A DNA stretch of 48,551 nucleotides. It comes from Gammaproteobacteria bacterium. Lineage in GTDB: Bacteria; Pseudomonadota; Gammaproteobacteria; Chromatiales; Chromatiaceae. The stretch's first letter is position 1. The number at the start of each line of letters is the position of its first letter. The position numbers and the translations under genes are program-made. The stretch is from NCBI GenBank assembly GCA_020445415.1, contig JAGRGP010000022.1:1-48551 (forward strand). The letters are read 5' to 3'. The notes below the pieces were generated by a model, which saw only the letters and a program-made list of their open reading frames with translations, made no database searches and had not been told where the DNA came from. This document shows, piece after piece, positions 8,770-17,929 of the stretch.

Positions 8770-10329
8770 TCAATGCCTAAAATGGCGCATCCCGGTAAAT
8801 ACCATCGCGATGTCATGTTCGTTGGCGGCGGCGATCACCTCTTCGTCTCGCATGGACCCTCCCGGTTGTATGACTGCCCGGATCCCGGCTTCGGCAGCGT
8901 TGTCCAGTCCGTCCCGGAAAGGAAAGAAGGCATCTGATGCCAGTACTGCACCATTCACCTCGAGGCCGGCCTGAGCCGCCTTGATTCCGGCGATACGGGC
9001 AGAATTCACTCGGCTCATCTGCCCTGCGCCCACGCCGATGGTCATCAGGTCCCTGCCGTATACAATCGCGTTGGACTTTACGAACTTGGCAACCCGCCAG
9101 GTAAAGAGCAGGTCTTCCATCTCTTTATCGCTAGGGCGCCTTTGCGTGACGACTTCAAGCTTATTGTAGAGCTGCAGGTCGGCTGTCTGAGCCAGCAACC
9201 CACCATTTACCCGCTTGAAATCCAGACGATGAATGGCTTCAGAGTCCCAGTCTCCGCAGACGAGTAAACGCACATTCTTTTTCCCGGCAACGACTTGCTG
9301 CGCTGCCTCGGATACCCGAGGAGCAATAATCACCTCGACGAACTGCCTCTCCACGATAGCTTCTGCAGTTTCTCCATCCAGTTCGCCGTTGAAGGCAATA
9401 ATACCGCCAAATGCGGATTCCGGATCGGTGCTGAAGGCGCGATGGTAGGCTTCCAGTAGCGTCTTTCCGATAGCGACTCCACAGGGGTTGGCATGTTTGA
9501 CGATGGCGCACGCCGGGCCTTCGCTAAACTGCTTGACGCACTCCAAAGCGGCATCGGTGTCACCGATATTGTTATAAGACAGCTCTTTACCCTGGAGCTG
9601 GCGGGCGGTAGAAATGCTTGCTTCGGCCTGCTTAGATTCAACAAAAAACGCGGCCTTCTGATGCGGGTTTTCTCCGTACCTCATGGTTTGCACTTGGTGG
9701 AACTGGAGATTGATAGTACGTGGAAATTCCGCCGATTCCTCACCCAGCCTCCGACCTAGATAGTTGGCGATTGCACCATCATATCCGGCGGTGTGCTCAA
9801 AGGTCTTGACCGCAAGATCAAAGCGTGTGGCAGCGGAAACCGAACCCCCATTTTGGTCCATCTCGTTAAGCAGGCGCGGATAGTCCCCGGCATCTACTAC
9901 CACAGTGACGTCAGCATAATTTTTTGCCGCCGCTCGCAGCATCGTCGGACCACCGATATCGATATTTTCGATCGCCGTTTCCAAAATGCATCCGGGTTTG
10001 GCTACTGTCTCTTCAAAGGGATACAGATTAACCACCACCATGTCGATCGGAGCAATGCCATGCTGATCCATGACCTGATCATCGGTTCCCCGCCTACCCA
10101 ATATTCCACCATGAATCTTCGGGTGAAGTGTCTTGACTCGCCCATCCATCATTTCTGGAAAACCGGTATGCTCCGACACCTCGACAACCGGAACACCATG
10201 CTCTTGCAACAGTCTTGCGGTGCCTCCGGTGGAAAGTATCTCCACCCCCCGTTGTTGCAGTGACCGGGCAAATTCCAGAATGCCGTTCTTGTCGGATACG
10301 CTGATTAAGGCTCTGCGGATAGCGGGCAT
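8770..10329 (-). CDS. purH: Bifunctional AICAR transformylase / IMP cyclohydrolase PurH
   Basis: Catalyses the last two steps of IMP synthesis: formylation of AICAR and ring closure. The 519-aa product starts with the cyclohydrolase (MGS-like) domain ([12 protein letters not shown], then [10 protein letters not shown]) and continues into the transformylase domain with the active-site block KHANPCG (278-284). I choose ATG 10329, 67 nt after fis, because the family consensus starts there and GAGA lies upstream; ATG 10374 would add 15 unrelated residues. The 3' end approaches the lpxA homologue, whose possible TTG start would overlap the purH stop. Confidence 0.96.
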   Translation of the reverse strand: MPAIRRALISVSDKNGILEFARSLQQRGVEILSTGGTARLLQEHGVPVVEVSEHTGFPEMMDGRVKTLHPKIHGGILGRRGTDDQVMDQHGIAPIDMVVVNLYPFEETVAKPGCILETAIENIDIGGPTMLRAAAKNYADVTVVVDAGDYPRLLNEMDQNGGSVSAATRFDLAVKTFEHTAGYDGAIANYLGRRLGEESAEFPRTINLQFHQVQTMRYGENPHQKAAFFVESKQAEASISTARQLQGKELSYNNIGDTDAALECVKQFSEGPACAIVKHANPCGVAIGKTLLEAYHRAFSTDPESAFGGIIAFNGELDGETAEAIVERQFVEVIIAPRVSEAAQQVVAGKKNVRLLVCGDWDSEAIHRLDFKRVNGGLLAQTADLQLYNKLEVVTQRRPSDKEMEDLLFTWRVAKFVKSNAIVYGRDLMTIGVGAGQMSRVNSARIAGIKAAQAGLEVNGAVLASDAFFPFRDGLDNAAEAGIRAVIQPGGSMRDEEVIAAANEHDIAMVFTGMRHFRH

Positions 10330-10395
10330 GGTTTGATCTCTACTGTGTAGCACCGCGTGCTCGGTCCGCGGCATTGGTCTTGGTCTATTGATGGA

Positions 10396-10692
10396 TCAGC
10401 CGACCCGGTAGGCCGTCAGCTTTTTGCGAAGCGTGCTGCGGCTGATTCCGAGCAAATCGGCTGCCTTTGTTTGATTGCCTTCGGTGTGCTGCATTACAGT
10501 CCGCAGCAAGGGCTCTTCGACTTCCGCCAGTACCATCTGATAAAGATTGGCCACGGCATGGCCATCGAGTTGCCTGAAGTAACTTTCCAGTGCATCGCGA
10601 ACACATTCTCGAAGTGGTTCTTTAGATTTGTTTTTTGCCACCGTAAATGGCACAGGGTGTTGTTCCTGCTCCCTGATTGCTTCCGCGATCAT
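10396..10692 (-). CDS. fis: DNA-binding protein Fis
   Basis: Nucleoid-associated DNA-bending dimer that activates rRNA and other growth-rate genes. The 98-aa product is exactly the length of E. coli Fis. It has the core (LAEVEEPLLRTVMQ) and the C-terminal helix-turn-helix (GNQTKAADLLGISRSTLRKK). ATG 10692 overlaps the dusB stop as ATGA, so the two are translationally coupled, as in the E. coli dusB-fis operon. A longer in-frame reading frame to 10998 lies inside dusB and is not the real start. Confidence 0.97.
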   Translation of the reverse strand: MIAEAIREQEQHPVPFTVAKNKSKEPLRECVRDALESYFRQLDGHAVANLYQMVLAEVEEPLLRTVMQHTEGNQTKAADLLGISRSTLRKKLTAYRVG

Positions 10693-11678
10693 GCAGCAAT
10701 CTCCTGTTTCGGGTTCCGCCGTAGGAAGTATTCTCTGACGCAAGCAAGCTGTTCCTCGGCAGAATCTATTGTATTGATTTTTTTTTGGAATAGCGTGGTT
10801 GAGCAGAGCTGATTTCTGCTGTACCACGCGATATGTTTGCGGGCTATCCTGACCCCCGGGGTTTCTCCGTAAAAGCGATGGAGATGCCGCAGATGCGCCA
10901 CTACCAGATCGGTTATCCAATCCGCTCGGGGAGCTGTTATGTGCTGGCCGTGTTCGAGGTAATGCAAAATCTCCCGGAATATCCAAGGACGCCCCCACGC
11001 AGCCCGCCCGATCATCAGTCCATCGGCCTTTGTATCATTGAGTACCGCTTTTGCTTTTTCGGGGCTGTCGATGTCCCCATTGGCGATCACTGGAATCGCC
11101 ACGCTTTCTTTTATTGTCCTGATGGTCCGGTAGTCTACCTCGCCGTGGAAGCCGCAGGCGCGGGTCCTGCCATGTACGGCGATAGCCGCTATGCCCGCTT
11201 GTTCAGCAATTTTGGCGATCCTTGCGCCGTTTCGATGGTCTCTGTCCCAGCCGGTTCGTATCTTGAGGGTTACGGGGACATCCACCGCGGAGGTCACGGC
11301 ATTCACTATCGCACCGACCAAACCCTCGTCCTTAAGTAGCGCGGAACCCGCTGCTTTTTTGCACACTTTTCTCGCTGGACAGCCCATGTTGATATCGATG
11401 ATTTGTGCGCCCCTTCGGGCATTGAAGCAGGCCGCCTCTGCCATTGCCCGGGGTTCCGCGCCAACGATTTGTGCGGCGACCGGGCCCACCTCTCCGCGAA
11501 AGTCTGTGCGCCGTAAGGTTTTGACGGTATCCCGCAGTCCTGGGCTGGAGGAGATCATCTCCGTCACGGCCAATCCGGCGCCGAATCGACGGCAAAGTTG
11601 CCTGAATGGAAGATCAGTCACGCCCGCCATGGGAGCGAGCAGCAAATTGCTGTCAAGTTGATAAGGACCTATATACAT
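10689..11678 (-). CDS. dusB: tRNA-dihydrouridine synthase DusB
   Basis: FMN-dependent enzyme reducing a uridine in the tRNA D-loop. The 329-aa TIM-barrel protein has the FMN block LLLAPMAGVTDLPFR near the N-terminus, catalytic C100 in NMGCPARKV (C100 is also the E. coli DusB position), and the phosphate-binding IANGDI and GLMIGRAA motifs. First gene of dusB-fis(-purH). A good sigma-70 promoter lies 42-69 nt upstream of ATG 11678. Confidence 0.96.
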   Translation of the reverse strand: MYIGPYQLDSNLLLAPMAGVTDLPFRQLCRRFGAGLAVTEMISSSPGLRDTVKTLRRTDFRGEVGPVAAQIVGAEPRAMAEAACFNARRGAQIIDINMGCPARKVCKKAAGSALLKDEGLVGAIVNAVTSAVDVPVTLKIRTGWDRDHRNGARIAKIAEQAGIAAIAVHGRTRACGFHGEVDYRTIRTIKESVAIPVIANGDIDSPEKAKAVLNDTKADGLMIGRAAWGRPWIFREILHYLEHGQHITAPRADWITDLVVAHLRHLHRFYGETPGVRIARKHIAWYSRNQLCSTTLFQKKINTIDSAEEQLACVREYFLRRNPKQEIAA

Positions 11679-11719
11679 CTAGGATCTGCGTTTGGTTTTT
11701 TTATAAGGGAGAGGACCTC

Positions 11720-11747
11720 AGTTTACGACGAAATCATACGCAGTCAA
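11720..11747 (-). promoter_or_regulatory. Candidate sigma-70 promoter of dusB-fis
   Basis: Read on the minus strand: TTGACT (11747-11742), a 16-nt spacer and TAAACT (11725-11720), matching the consensus at 5/6 and 4/6 positions. It would give a leader of about 35 nt before the dusB ATG. Confidence 0.5.
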
Positions 11748-11803
11748 AGCTTGTTTTACGGCGGTGTGACCGAACCGATGGCATAAAAAGAGTGCCCGCA
11801 AGA

Positions 11804-12631
11804 TCACAAGAAGTCGAAACGAAAACCCACAACATCCTTTCCGGGATCAGTCAGATACATGTCCAAAGCAGTAGATTGCCCAGGTTTAACCAGGGAGTGG
11901 ATGCTCACCTGACTGGTGAGGTACTGTTCAGGACCGAAGCGTGTTCTGGCTGCCAGGTGCTGGTCTTTATCAAAAAGCTCGAGCTGTAACTGAGGATAGG
12001 GTTGAGAAAAATCAGCCCGATTCATGAACACCAACTGGATATGAAGCGCACCCAGTCCTTCTGGATCGGGCTCCACCGAGCGACTCAGAATGTGAAAGCG
12101 AGAGGGATCTTTCCAGGGCGCCAGACTGCACCCCAGCATGCTGCACAACTGCGTCATAAGAGGTCGTAGATTGGACAGTTGGGCAAGCCGGTCCTTGGAG
12201 AACCAGATGGCCTGGGTAGTTGCGCTCAGCGTCAGAATCAGGATGCTCAGGATCCAGGCAAGTGTGTGAGTTTCTTTTTTTGGGGCAGGGCCGGGGAGTG
12301 CCAGGTCTGGCCAGTGCTCGGTGTCGTCCGGATTTGCGAGGGGAGGCGGGTTAGCGGACTTCTCGTCTGCCGCTTGCTGATCCAGAAAAAGGGAGGGCGG
12401 ATTGTGGGCGCGCGAGGATTCTGGCGGTAGTTCGGTCAACAGGCCGGGGGCGGTGATGATGGGCCCATCTACCCCATCATCGGGTGTGGCTGGTTCGGCG
12501 GGGGTGAAAAGATTCTTCTTCGCATTGAAGATGTTGTCACAGCAACAACAACGGACCCGCCCACTTGCGGCCTGTAGCTGGGATTCGGTTATCTGATATA
12601 GCGTCTTGCAATGAGGGCAACGTGTGTGCAC
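11804..12631 (-). CDS. MJ0042-type zinc-ribbon, DUF3426 single-pass membrane protein
   Basis: The 275-aa product starts with a zinc ribbon (C5, C8 and a run of four cysteines at 28-31). A Pro-rich acidic linker (about 40-120), one transmembrane helix (about 122-144) and a C-terminal DUF3426 domain with the HILSRSVEPDPEG block follow. This architecture and the position near prmA and dusB are conserved in many gamma- and betaproteobacteria, but I know of no established function. With a cytosolic N-terminus the zinc ribbon would be inside and DUF3426 in the periplasm (inference). The only in-frame start before the first cysteine pair is GTG 12631, with a weak Shine-Dalgarno. Confidence 0.85.
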   Translation of the reverse strand: MHTRCPHCKTLYQITESQLQAASGRVRCCCCDNIFNAKKNLFTPAEPATPDDGVDGPIITAPGLLTELPPESSRAHNPPSLFLDQQAADEKSANPPPLANPDDTEHWPDLALPGPAPKKETHTLAWILSILILTLSATTQAIWFSKDRLAQLSNLRPLMTQLCSMLGCSLAPWKDPSRFHILSRSVEPDPEGLGALHIQLVFMNRADFSQPYPQLQLELFDKDQHLAARTRFGPEQYLTSQVSIHSLVKPGQSTALDMYLTDPGKDVVGFRFDFL

Positions 12632-12741
12632 GGACTGCTGATTTTACTGTGAGAGATCGGTTTCCCAATGCCATCATAACCTTGCATAGGGCGCAAGTGT
12701 CGAGTCAACCGGATTGCCTCCAGACCGGTAGTTCGGTCGCG

Positions 12742-13686
12742 TCAGGCTTGGGCAGGTAGGATATTAGTGCTGGTGGTGAGCGGATTCAGCTGTCGCAACT
12801 GGCGCATGAAAAAGGCTCTTCTGGCTTCTTTCAGGCTATTTTCGAATTCGCTGATGTTCAGCTCTATCAGGTTGGCTATCTGTCGTTTGTCATGCTGCTG
12901 ATCAAGGAGCTGGTTCCGTTTGCCGTGAAGGATGGCCACTGCTCGCTTCTTGCGTTCGAGATCAAGACTGGCGATATTGCAAAGCCCTTGCAAGCACCAT
13001 GAGCGGCTTTCTTCGGCGATCCCCGCTTCTTCCCTTTCAATCTGCAGCGAAAGCTTCGACACTGAGGCTCCTAATTCATCGATTCGATGCCGCAGATCCC
13101 TGCGGATTTCAAACAGATTTTGTACACCCTCTTCCACCCACCGATGGATCTTTTGAAGGTGGGAATCTTTAAGGTTCTTGATGGAAAGAATGGAATTCGG
13201 CATGGAAAGAATGTGATCGTATACCGTCTTCCAGCTCCCTTTGCGATGCCGGTAGAGCAAGTTGAGATAGTAGAGGAGCTGTCCTACCGCTTCGCTATAA
13301 TCATAGCCGGGGTGGTTGATACTGATGGCTTCAACCACATCCGCATAGTCCGGCGCGGTAATTGAGAACCGTTCGTTTTCCTCGTGAACCAATCCCTTGG
13401 AATAAATGGCGATAAGCCTCTCCAGCAGGCGTTTGTGCTCTTCTGCATGGATACTGGCGTTGCTGGAGCGAATGATACAGGCGACCTCCAGCAACATTTC
13501 CTGAATTTCCCCGATATCGATCTTGCGACTGTCGGTGGTAAAGGCCTGTTCTAGATAATCCAGATAGTCGTGAAGTATCTGCACTGCCCGCTCCGGGAGT
13601 ATACAGTTACCGTTTTTGGCAAACGCCTCGGATAACTCAAGGCGATGCGCCTGAATTATCGATCTGGATTCACCAAAATATGCCAT
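12742..13686 (-). CDS. Unrecognised 314-aa helical / coiled-coil protein
   Basis: I do not recognise this protein. It has no signal peptide or membrane helix, so it should be cytosolic. The sequence looks almost wholly alpha-helical. The first ~115 residues include a helical segment (QILHDYLDYLEQAF); the middle (about 120-175) is rich in Tyr/His/Leu. The C-terminal ~120 residues are charged and heptad-like (RRDLRHRIDELGASVSKL, then ERKKRAVAILHGKR), suggesting a coiled coil. ATG 13686 has GGAG 9 nt upstream, supporting a real gene. It lies between prmA and the DUF3426 gene, which are nearer neighbours in related genomes, so it looks inserted. A long AT-rich 5' region precedes it. Confidence 0.75.
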   Translation of the reverse strand: MAYFGESRSIIQAHRLELSEAFAKNGNCILPERAVQILHDYLDYLEQAFTTDSRKIDIGEIQEMLLEVACIIRSSNASIHAEEHKRLLERLIAIYSKGLVHEENERFSITAPDYADVVEAISINHPGYDYSEAVGQLLYYLNLLYRHRKGSWKTVYDHILSMPNSILSIKNLKDSHLQKIHRWVEEGVQNLFEIRRDLRHRIDELGASVSKLSLQIEREEAGIAEESRSWCLQGLCNIASLDLERKKRAVAILHGKRNQLLDQQHDKRQIANLIELNISEFENSLKEARRAFFMRQLRQLNPLTTSTNILPAQA

Positions 13687-14004
13687 TAGCCGACTCCGGT
13701 CATATCACGTTTTGAAGGACCTGGAAACTCTGCCTGCTTGCTGCTCCCCAGTCTCCTTTACTAGTATATTAGCATTTATTTAAATAAATTACCCAGTTTT
13801 AACTATATAGTTACTCATAGTATCTTTTATAGCGGCTGTGCTCTATTCAATAGCTGCTAAATCATTGGCGTATCCTATGGATACCGCACGCTAAGTGTAT
13901 CGACTCATGAGGTTTTCTCTTTAAGTATTTCTACCACCGGACCGGTGGTGGGCGGGGCGTGAAGTGGCTCGACCGGTACCGCGCCGGGGCTGGTTGAGCT
14001 GTTG
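13687..14004. other. AT-rich palindromic intergenic region upstream of the 314-aa gene
   Basis: This 318-nt spacer is the largest non-coding stretch and I see no gene in it. Its left half is strikingly AT-rich. It holds three perfect palindromes: TACTAGTA (13759-13766), ATTTATTTAAATAAAT (13774-13789) and AACTATATAGTT (13801-13812). A minus-strand TATACT (13768-13763) could be a -10 box for the 314-aa gene, but there is no good -35 at 17 nt. The right half is GC-rich, with an 8-bp inverted repeat ACCACCGG/CCGGTGGT (13933-13949). It has no T tract on either side and so is not a terminator. Confidence 0.6.
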
Positions 14005-14883
14005 TCAAGCTGGCTTGGCTATCAGCAATACCCAGTCTTCAAGGGACACCGGAGGAAGGACTTCGAAGTCGGGACTGTAGACTGAGGTGACCCGGTCCAC
14101 TTGATCCAGAAGGATACCAGAGAGTAGGACCGTCCCTTGGGGGTGGACCAGGGAGGCCAGTCTGGGTTTCAGATCGATCAGCGTATCGGCGAGTATGTTG
14201 GCAAGCAATAAGTCGGCAGCGACGCGGGGGACTTCCGTACTGGGGTAAGTTTGCAGCCGGTCGCTTACGCCGTTTTTTAGGGCATTGGCTTGGGTAGCTT
14301 CAAGCGCCTGTGGGTCATGATCGATGGCAATGACGGACCTTGCCCCCAGCTTCAGCGCGGCGATGCCCAGGATTCCGGAGCCACAGCCGAAGTCGACCAC
14401 ACTCTGCCCGCAGGGGGGGTTGCGATCTAGCCATTTTAGGCAGAGGGCCGTGGTCGGGTGGGTCCCAGTGCCAAATGCCAACCCTGGATCCAAGTCGATG
14501 AATAGGCCGCTTACCCCCTCTGGGCGCTGGCCGTCTGGGCATACCCACAAGCGCTTGCCGAATTGCATGGGCCGGAAATCAGCAAGCCATGCCCTTTCCC
14601 AGACCTGATCAGCCAGGTGCTCGAAACGGAGGGTCTGCCGGGTATTCCCGGAGAGCAAGTGGCTGAGGGATTGCCTAAGGGCTTTGGGCTGGATTTCCGG
14701 GGCGAACAATGCGCTGATGCAAGTTAACCGCCAGAGTGGAGACTCGCCGGGATCCGGTTCCAGAAGTGGCTCATCCGCGGCATCGCCAAGCGTAATGGAG
14801 ATCGCCCCCAGGTCAAGAAGTGCCTGCTCGACCCTAGACACATTCTCCCTGTCGACTACCAGATGAGCTTGCAACCAGGGCAT
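14005..14883 (-). CDS. prmA: Ribosomal protein L11 methyltransferase PrmA
   Basis: SAM-dependent enzyme that trimethylates ribosomal protein L11. The 292-aa product has the N-terminal L11-recognition domain, the PrmA signature DPGLAFGTGTHPTT (132-145) and the SAM-binding DFGCGSG (164-170). The LLLANIL block stands for the motif IV region. ATG 14883 lies 54 nt after accC on the same strand, the usual accB-accC-prmA order. It is the last gene before the AT-rich spacer. Confidence 0.96.
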   Translation of the reverse strand: MPWLQAHLVVDRENVSRVEQALLDLGAISITLGDAADEPLLEPDPGESPLWRLTCISALFAPEIQPKALRQSLSHLLSGNTRQTLRFEHLADQVWERAWLADFRPMQFGKRLWVCPDGQRPEGVSGLFIDLDPGLAFGTGTHPTTALCLKWLDRNPPCGQSVVDFGCGSGILGIAALKLGARSVIAIDHDPQALEATQANALKNGVSDRLQTYPSTEVPRVAADLLLANILADTLIDLKPRLASLVHPQGTVLLSGILLDQVDRVTSVYSPDFEVLPPVSLEDWVLLIAKPA

Positions 14884-14937
14884 GAGCGCAGACTTGGCGG
14901 GGAACGTCGATTTCGGTAAGCGTTGAATACCTTGGGC

Positions 14938-16278
14938 CTAGAGTCCCAGTTTTTCCTCGAGATAGTGGATGTTGGTTCCTCCGTGAATGAACGCCTGATC
15001 CCGCATGATCTCCCGGTGCAGGGCGATATTGGTGCTGATTCCATCCACTACCATTTCCGATAGCGCGGTTCGCATTCTGGCGATGGCCGACCCTCTATCC
15101 TCCCCGTGCGCTATGAGTTTGCCGATCATCGAATCGTAATATTGGGGAACTCGGTATCCATCGTAAATATGAGTATCCACCCGGATACCGGGCCCTCCCG
15201 GCAGGTGCAGATGGGTAATCATGCCGGGGCTCGGTATAAAGGATTTCGGATCTTCTGCGTTGATCCGGCATTCGATGGCATGGCCACGAATGGATATCTG
15301 GTCCTGGGTATAAGCCAGTTTTTCGCCATCGGCGATCAAGAGTTGCGCCTTTACGATGTCGACCCCGGTTATCATCTCGGTCACCGGATGCTCGACCTGA
15401 ACCCGGGTATTCATCTCGATGAAGTAAAACTCACCATCTTCGAATAGGAATTCGAAGGTACCTGCGCCACGGTAACCGATTTTTCGGCAGGCCTCCGCAC
15501 AGATCTCGCCTAACTTGCTGCGCTGTTCCTCGGTGATCCCCGGCGCGGGAGCTTCCTCCACTACTTTCTGGTGCCGTCGCTGCATGGAACAGTCGCGTTC
15601 TCCCAGATAAATTGCATTGCCGTGGGTGTCGGCCAATACCTGAAACTCCACATGGCGGGGATTTTGCAGGTATTTCTCCATGTATACGGTATCGTTGCCA
15701 AAGGTCGCAGCCGCTTCGGCCTTGGTGAGTGATATCGCGTTCAGCAGCGTGGCCTCGGAATTTACCACCCGCATACCGCGTCCCCCTCCGCCCCCCGATG
15801 CCTTGATGATTACCGGGTAGCCAATTTTCTGAGCGAGGCGGAGCGTTTGTTTGTTGTCGGTGCCGAGTGGACCGTCGGAGCCCGGAACACAGGGAACTCC
15901 CGCCTCCCGCATGGCATCGATCGCAGTGATCTTATCGCCCATGAGGCGAATCGTTTCAGCCTTTGGGCCCACAAAGATGAATCCGCTCTGCTCCACGCGT
16001 TCGGCAAAATCGGCGTTCTCCGAGAGAAAGCCGTAACCCGGGTGAATGGCCACTGCGTCGGTGACTTCGGCGGCGCTGATAATGGAGGGTATCTGCAGAT
16101 AACTACCGCTCGAGGCGGCCGGACCGATACAAACCGATTCGTCCGCCAGGCGGACATGTTTGAGGTCCCTGTCGGCTTCAGAGTGCACCGCTACGGTACG
16201 GATTCCCAGTTCTCGACAGGCCCGTTGAATGCGGAGCGCGATTTCTCCCCGGTTGGCAATCACAAGTTTTTCGATCAT
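14938..16278 (-). CDS. accC: Acetyl-CoA carboxylase biotin carboxylase subunit AccC
   Basis: ATP-dependent carboxylation of biotin on AccB, the committed first half-reaction of fatty-acid synthesis. The 446-aa protein matches the family length. The N-terminal [16 protein letters not shown] block, the ATP-grasp glycine loop [11 protein letters not shown] (159-169) and the [19 protein letters not shown] active-site strand are intact. So is the [14 protein letters not shown] motif. It follows accB by 13 nt in an aroQ-accB-accC-prmA operon. Confidence 0.98.
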   Translation of the reverse strand: MIEKLVIANRGEIALRIQRACRELGIRTVAVHSEADRDLKHVRLADESVCIGPAASSGSYLQIPSIISAAEVTDAVAIHPGYGFLSENADFAERVEQSGFIFVGPKAETIRLMGDKITAIDAMREAGVPCVPGSDGPLGTDNKQTLRLAQKIGYPVIIKASGGGGGRGMRVVNSEATLLNAISLTKAEAAATFGNDTVYMEKYLQNPRHVEFQVLADTHGNAIYLGERDCSMQRRHQKVVEEAPAPGITEEQRSKLGEICAEACRKIGYRGAGTFEFLFEDGEFYFIEMNTRVQVEHPVTEMITGVDIVKAQLLIADGEKLAYTQDQISIRGHAIECRINAEDPKSFIPSPGMITHLHLPGGPGIRVDTHIYDGYRVPQYYDSMIGKLIAHGEDRGSAIARMRTALSEMVVDGISTNIALHREIMRDQAFIHGGTNIHYLEEKLGL

Positions 16279-16291
16279 GGATGGGTCAATC

Positions 16292-16735
16292 CTAGTCGAT
16301 GATAAACAGAGGCTGGTTGTATTCCACGGGCTGTCCGTTTTCGACCAGTACCTGTTTTACCACGCCCGATTTGTCACTTTCGATTTGATTGAGGATCTTC
16401 ATGGCCTCGATAATGCACAGGGTGTCGCCAACACTAACTAGCTGTCCCTCGGTGACGAAGGGCTTGCTCCCAGGGGTGGGCGCCTCATAGAAGGTCCCGA
16501 CCATCGGGGATTTGATCTGGTGGCCGGTAAATTCGGGTTCTGGGGGCTCGATCTTCTGACCTTGGGCCTCCGCGGTTGGCAGGCTAATGGTGGGAGGGGC
16601 AGCGGGCATCGTATAGGTGGGGATTGATCCATGACGGCTGATACGGACCGACTCCTCCCCTTCGTGGATTTCGATCTCCGCGATATCCGACTCTTCCAAC
16701 AACTCGATCAGTTTCTTTACTTTGCGAATATCCAT
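16292..16735 (-). CDS. accB: Biotin carboxyl carrier protein AccB
   Basis: Small carrier subunit of acetyl-CoA carboxylase. The 147-aa protein has an N-terminal dimerisation region, a Pro/Ala-rich linker (about 40-75) and the C-terminal biotinyl domain. Biotin attaches to K113 in the EAMK motif. Its start lies 14 nt after the aroQ stop, consistent with co-transcription of aroQ, accB and accC. Confidence 0.97.
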   Translation of the reverse strand: MDIRKVKKLIELLEESDIAEIEIHEGEESVRISRHGSIPTYTMPAAPPTISLPTAEAQGQKIEPPEPEFTGHQIKSPMVGTFYEAPTPGSKPFVTEGQLVSVGDTLCIIEAMKILNQIESDKSGVVKQVLVENGQPVEYNQPLFIID

Positions 16736-16749
16736 GTTGTATCAATCTC

Positions 16750-17199
16750 TCAATTCTGTTGCCCTGTCTCGATACGCTGCAATGCCGCAAGCAGGGCGAG
16801 TTCATAGCCTTGTGCGCCAAGCCCACTGATCACTCCGCTCGCGATATCGGAGAAATAGGAGTGCTTTCTAAATGCTTCGCGCTGGTAGACGTTGGAAAGA
16901 TGCACCTCGATAAATGGGATGGCTACTCCCAACAGTGCATCCCGCAATGCCACGCTGGAATGGGTAAATGCGGCCGGATTGAAAATGATGAACCCAACCC
17001 TGTTGCGAGCCTCATGAATTCGCTCGATCAACTCATGCTCCGCGTTACTTTGAAAAAATTCTAGTGCGTGACCCGCGTGTTCCGCGATAGTGACTAGGCG
17101 CGTGCGAATGCTGTCGAGCGTGTCGTAGCCGTATAGCTCAGGCTCACGGCTTCCGAGGAGATTGAGGTTGGGGCCATTGAGTACCAGGAAAGTTGCCAT
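16750..17199 (-). CDS. aroQ: Type II 3-dehydroquinate dehydratase AroQ
   Basis: Third step of the shikimate pathway: reversible dehydration of 3-dehydroquinate in a dodecameric cytosolic enzyme. The 149-aa product has the [18 protein letters not shown] start with the catalytic loop Arg18 and Tyr23, then [16 protein letters not shown] (N74, H80), and the EVHLSNVY block with H100. Most homologues read NPGAYTH where this has NPAAFTH, a mild deviation. First gene of the accBC operon. Confidence 0.97.
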   Translation of the reverse strand: MATFLVLNGPNLNLLGSREPELYGYDTLDSIRTRLVTIAEHAGHALEFFQSNAEHELIERIHEARNRVGFIIFNPAAFTHSSVALRDALLGVAIPFIEVHLSNVYQREAFRKHSYFSDIASGVISGLGAQGYELALLAALQRIETGQQN

Positions 17200-17295
17200 G
17201 CCGTCTGCTGATCTGAACTACCAAATGGCCTCGATGCGGATTGACAGTACCGGGATGGCGGTTAACCGTGGCCGGCCCTATCCCGAGATCGTTGA

Positions 17296-17324
17296 ATTTT
17301 CCATGATACGTCCCATGCTGTCCA
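17296..17324 (-). promoter_or_regulatory. Candidate promoter of aroQ-accB-accC
   Basis: Within the 187-nt gap upstream of aroQ, the minus strand shows TGGACA (17324-17319), a 17-nt spacer and GAAAAT (17301-17296). These match the -35 and -10 consensus at 5/6 and 4/6. The leader would be about 90 nt. Confidence 0.35.
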
Positions 17325-17386
17325 GTTTCCCAGTAATTGGCGACCAGTTCGCGGCATTTATAGTCTGGTGAAATAGGATTTCGGGG

Positions 17387-17929
17387 CTACAGGAGGTCTA
17401 GAATCTGGCGCTCCAAAGTCTCATGGGAGATCTCCCCCGCCTGTACGTAGCGCGTGCGCCCGGAACGGTCGAAGATGGCGGTGAAGGGCAGGGTGCCAAA
17501 CTTATTCCCTAAGGATGTTGATAGCTGGATGGCATCCACTCCCCCGATCACAACCGGGAAGTTGATCCCGTAAACGTCGCTGAAATCCTTGACCAAATCT
17601 CTGTCGTCGATGGCAATGGCAACAAATTGTACCCCCTGGGCGCGATAACGCTCCTGGGTTTCCACGAAGAGCGGCATCTCTTGGCGACATGGCGGACACC
17701 AGGTAGCCCAGAAATTGACAATTAGGACGCGTGCCTTCCATTCGTCGTGATGGCGGGTTACGCCCTCCAGATCCGGAAACGAAAATGCCGGGAGTCTCTC
17801 CAAGCCTTCCCCGACGAAGCTGAAGGAGGGGGTTCTCTGAGGCGCGAACTCTTGGTAACCAACCCAGCCAGCGCAAGCGGCCAGGATCAGTATCGAGATG
17901 AACAGGACAGGTCGGGAACTTTTTTTCAT
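17387..17929 (-). CDS. TlpA/ResA-like thioredoxin-fold thiol-disulfide oxidoreductase
   Basis: Predicted extracytoplasmic thiol reductase of 180 aa. It has one N-terminal hydrophobic segment, a redoxin domain with WCPPC (C78, C81) and a conserved TLPF cis-proline region. The hydrophobic segment ends in LAAC (C19), which fits a lipobox, so the protein is either a lipoprotein or membrane-anchored. ATG 17929 overlaps the dsbD stop (ATGA), so DsbD is the likely electron donor. Substrates could be apocytochrome c or other periplasmic disulfides; the sequence does not say which. Confidence 0.9.
   Translation of the reverse strand: MKKSSRPVLFISILILAACAGWVGYQEFAPQRTPSFSFVGEGLERLPAFSFPDLEGVTRHHDEWKARVLIVNFWATWCPPCRQEMPLFVETQERYRAQGVQFVAIAIDDRDLVKDFSDVYGINFPVVIGGVDAIQLSTSLGNKFGTLPFTAIFDRSGRTRYVQAGEISHETLERQILDLL

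Noticed and set aside
8267..8974. 235-aa plus-strand open frame across lpxA and purH
   Set aside because: Lies antisense to two well-supported genes, has no domain I recognise, and its codons mirror the opposite strand.
10693..10998. Upstream extension of fis
   Set aside because: It would lie entirely inside dusB; ATG 10692 gives the canonical 98-aa Fis and an ATGA overlap.
13933..13949. ACCACCGG/CCGGTGGT inverted repeat as a prmA terminator
   Set aside because: No T tract follows on either strand.
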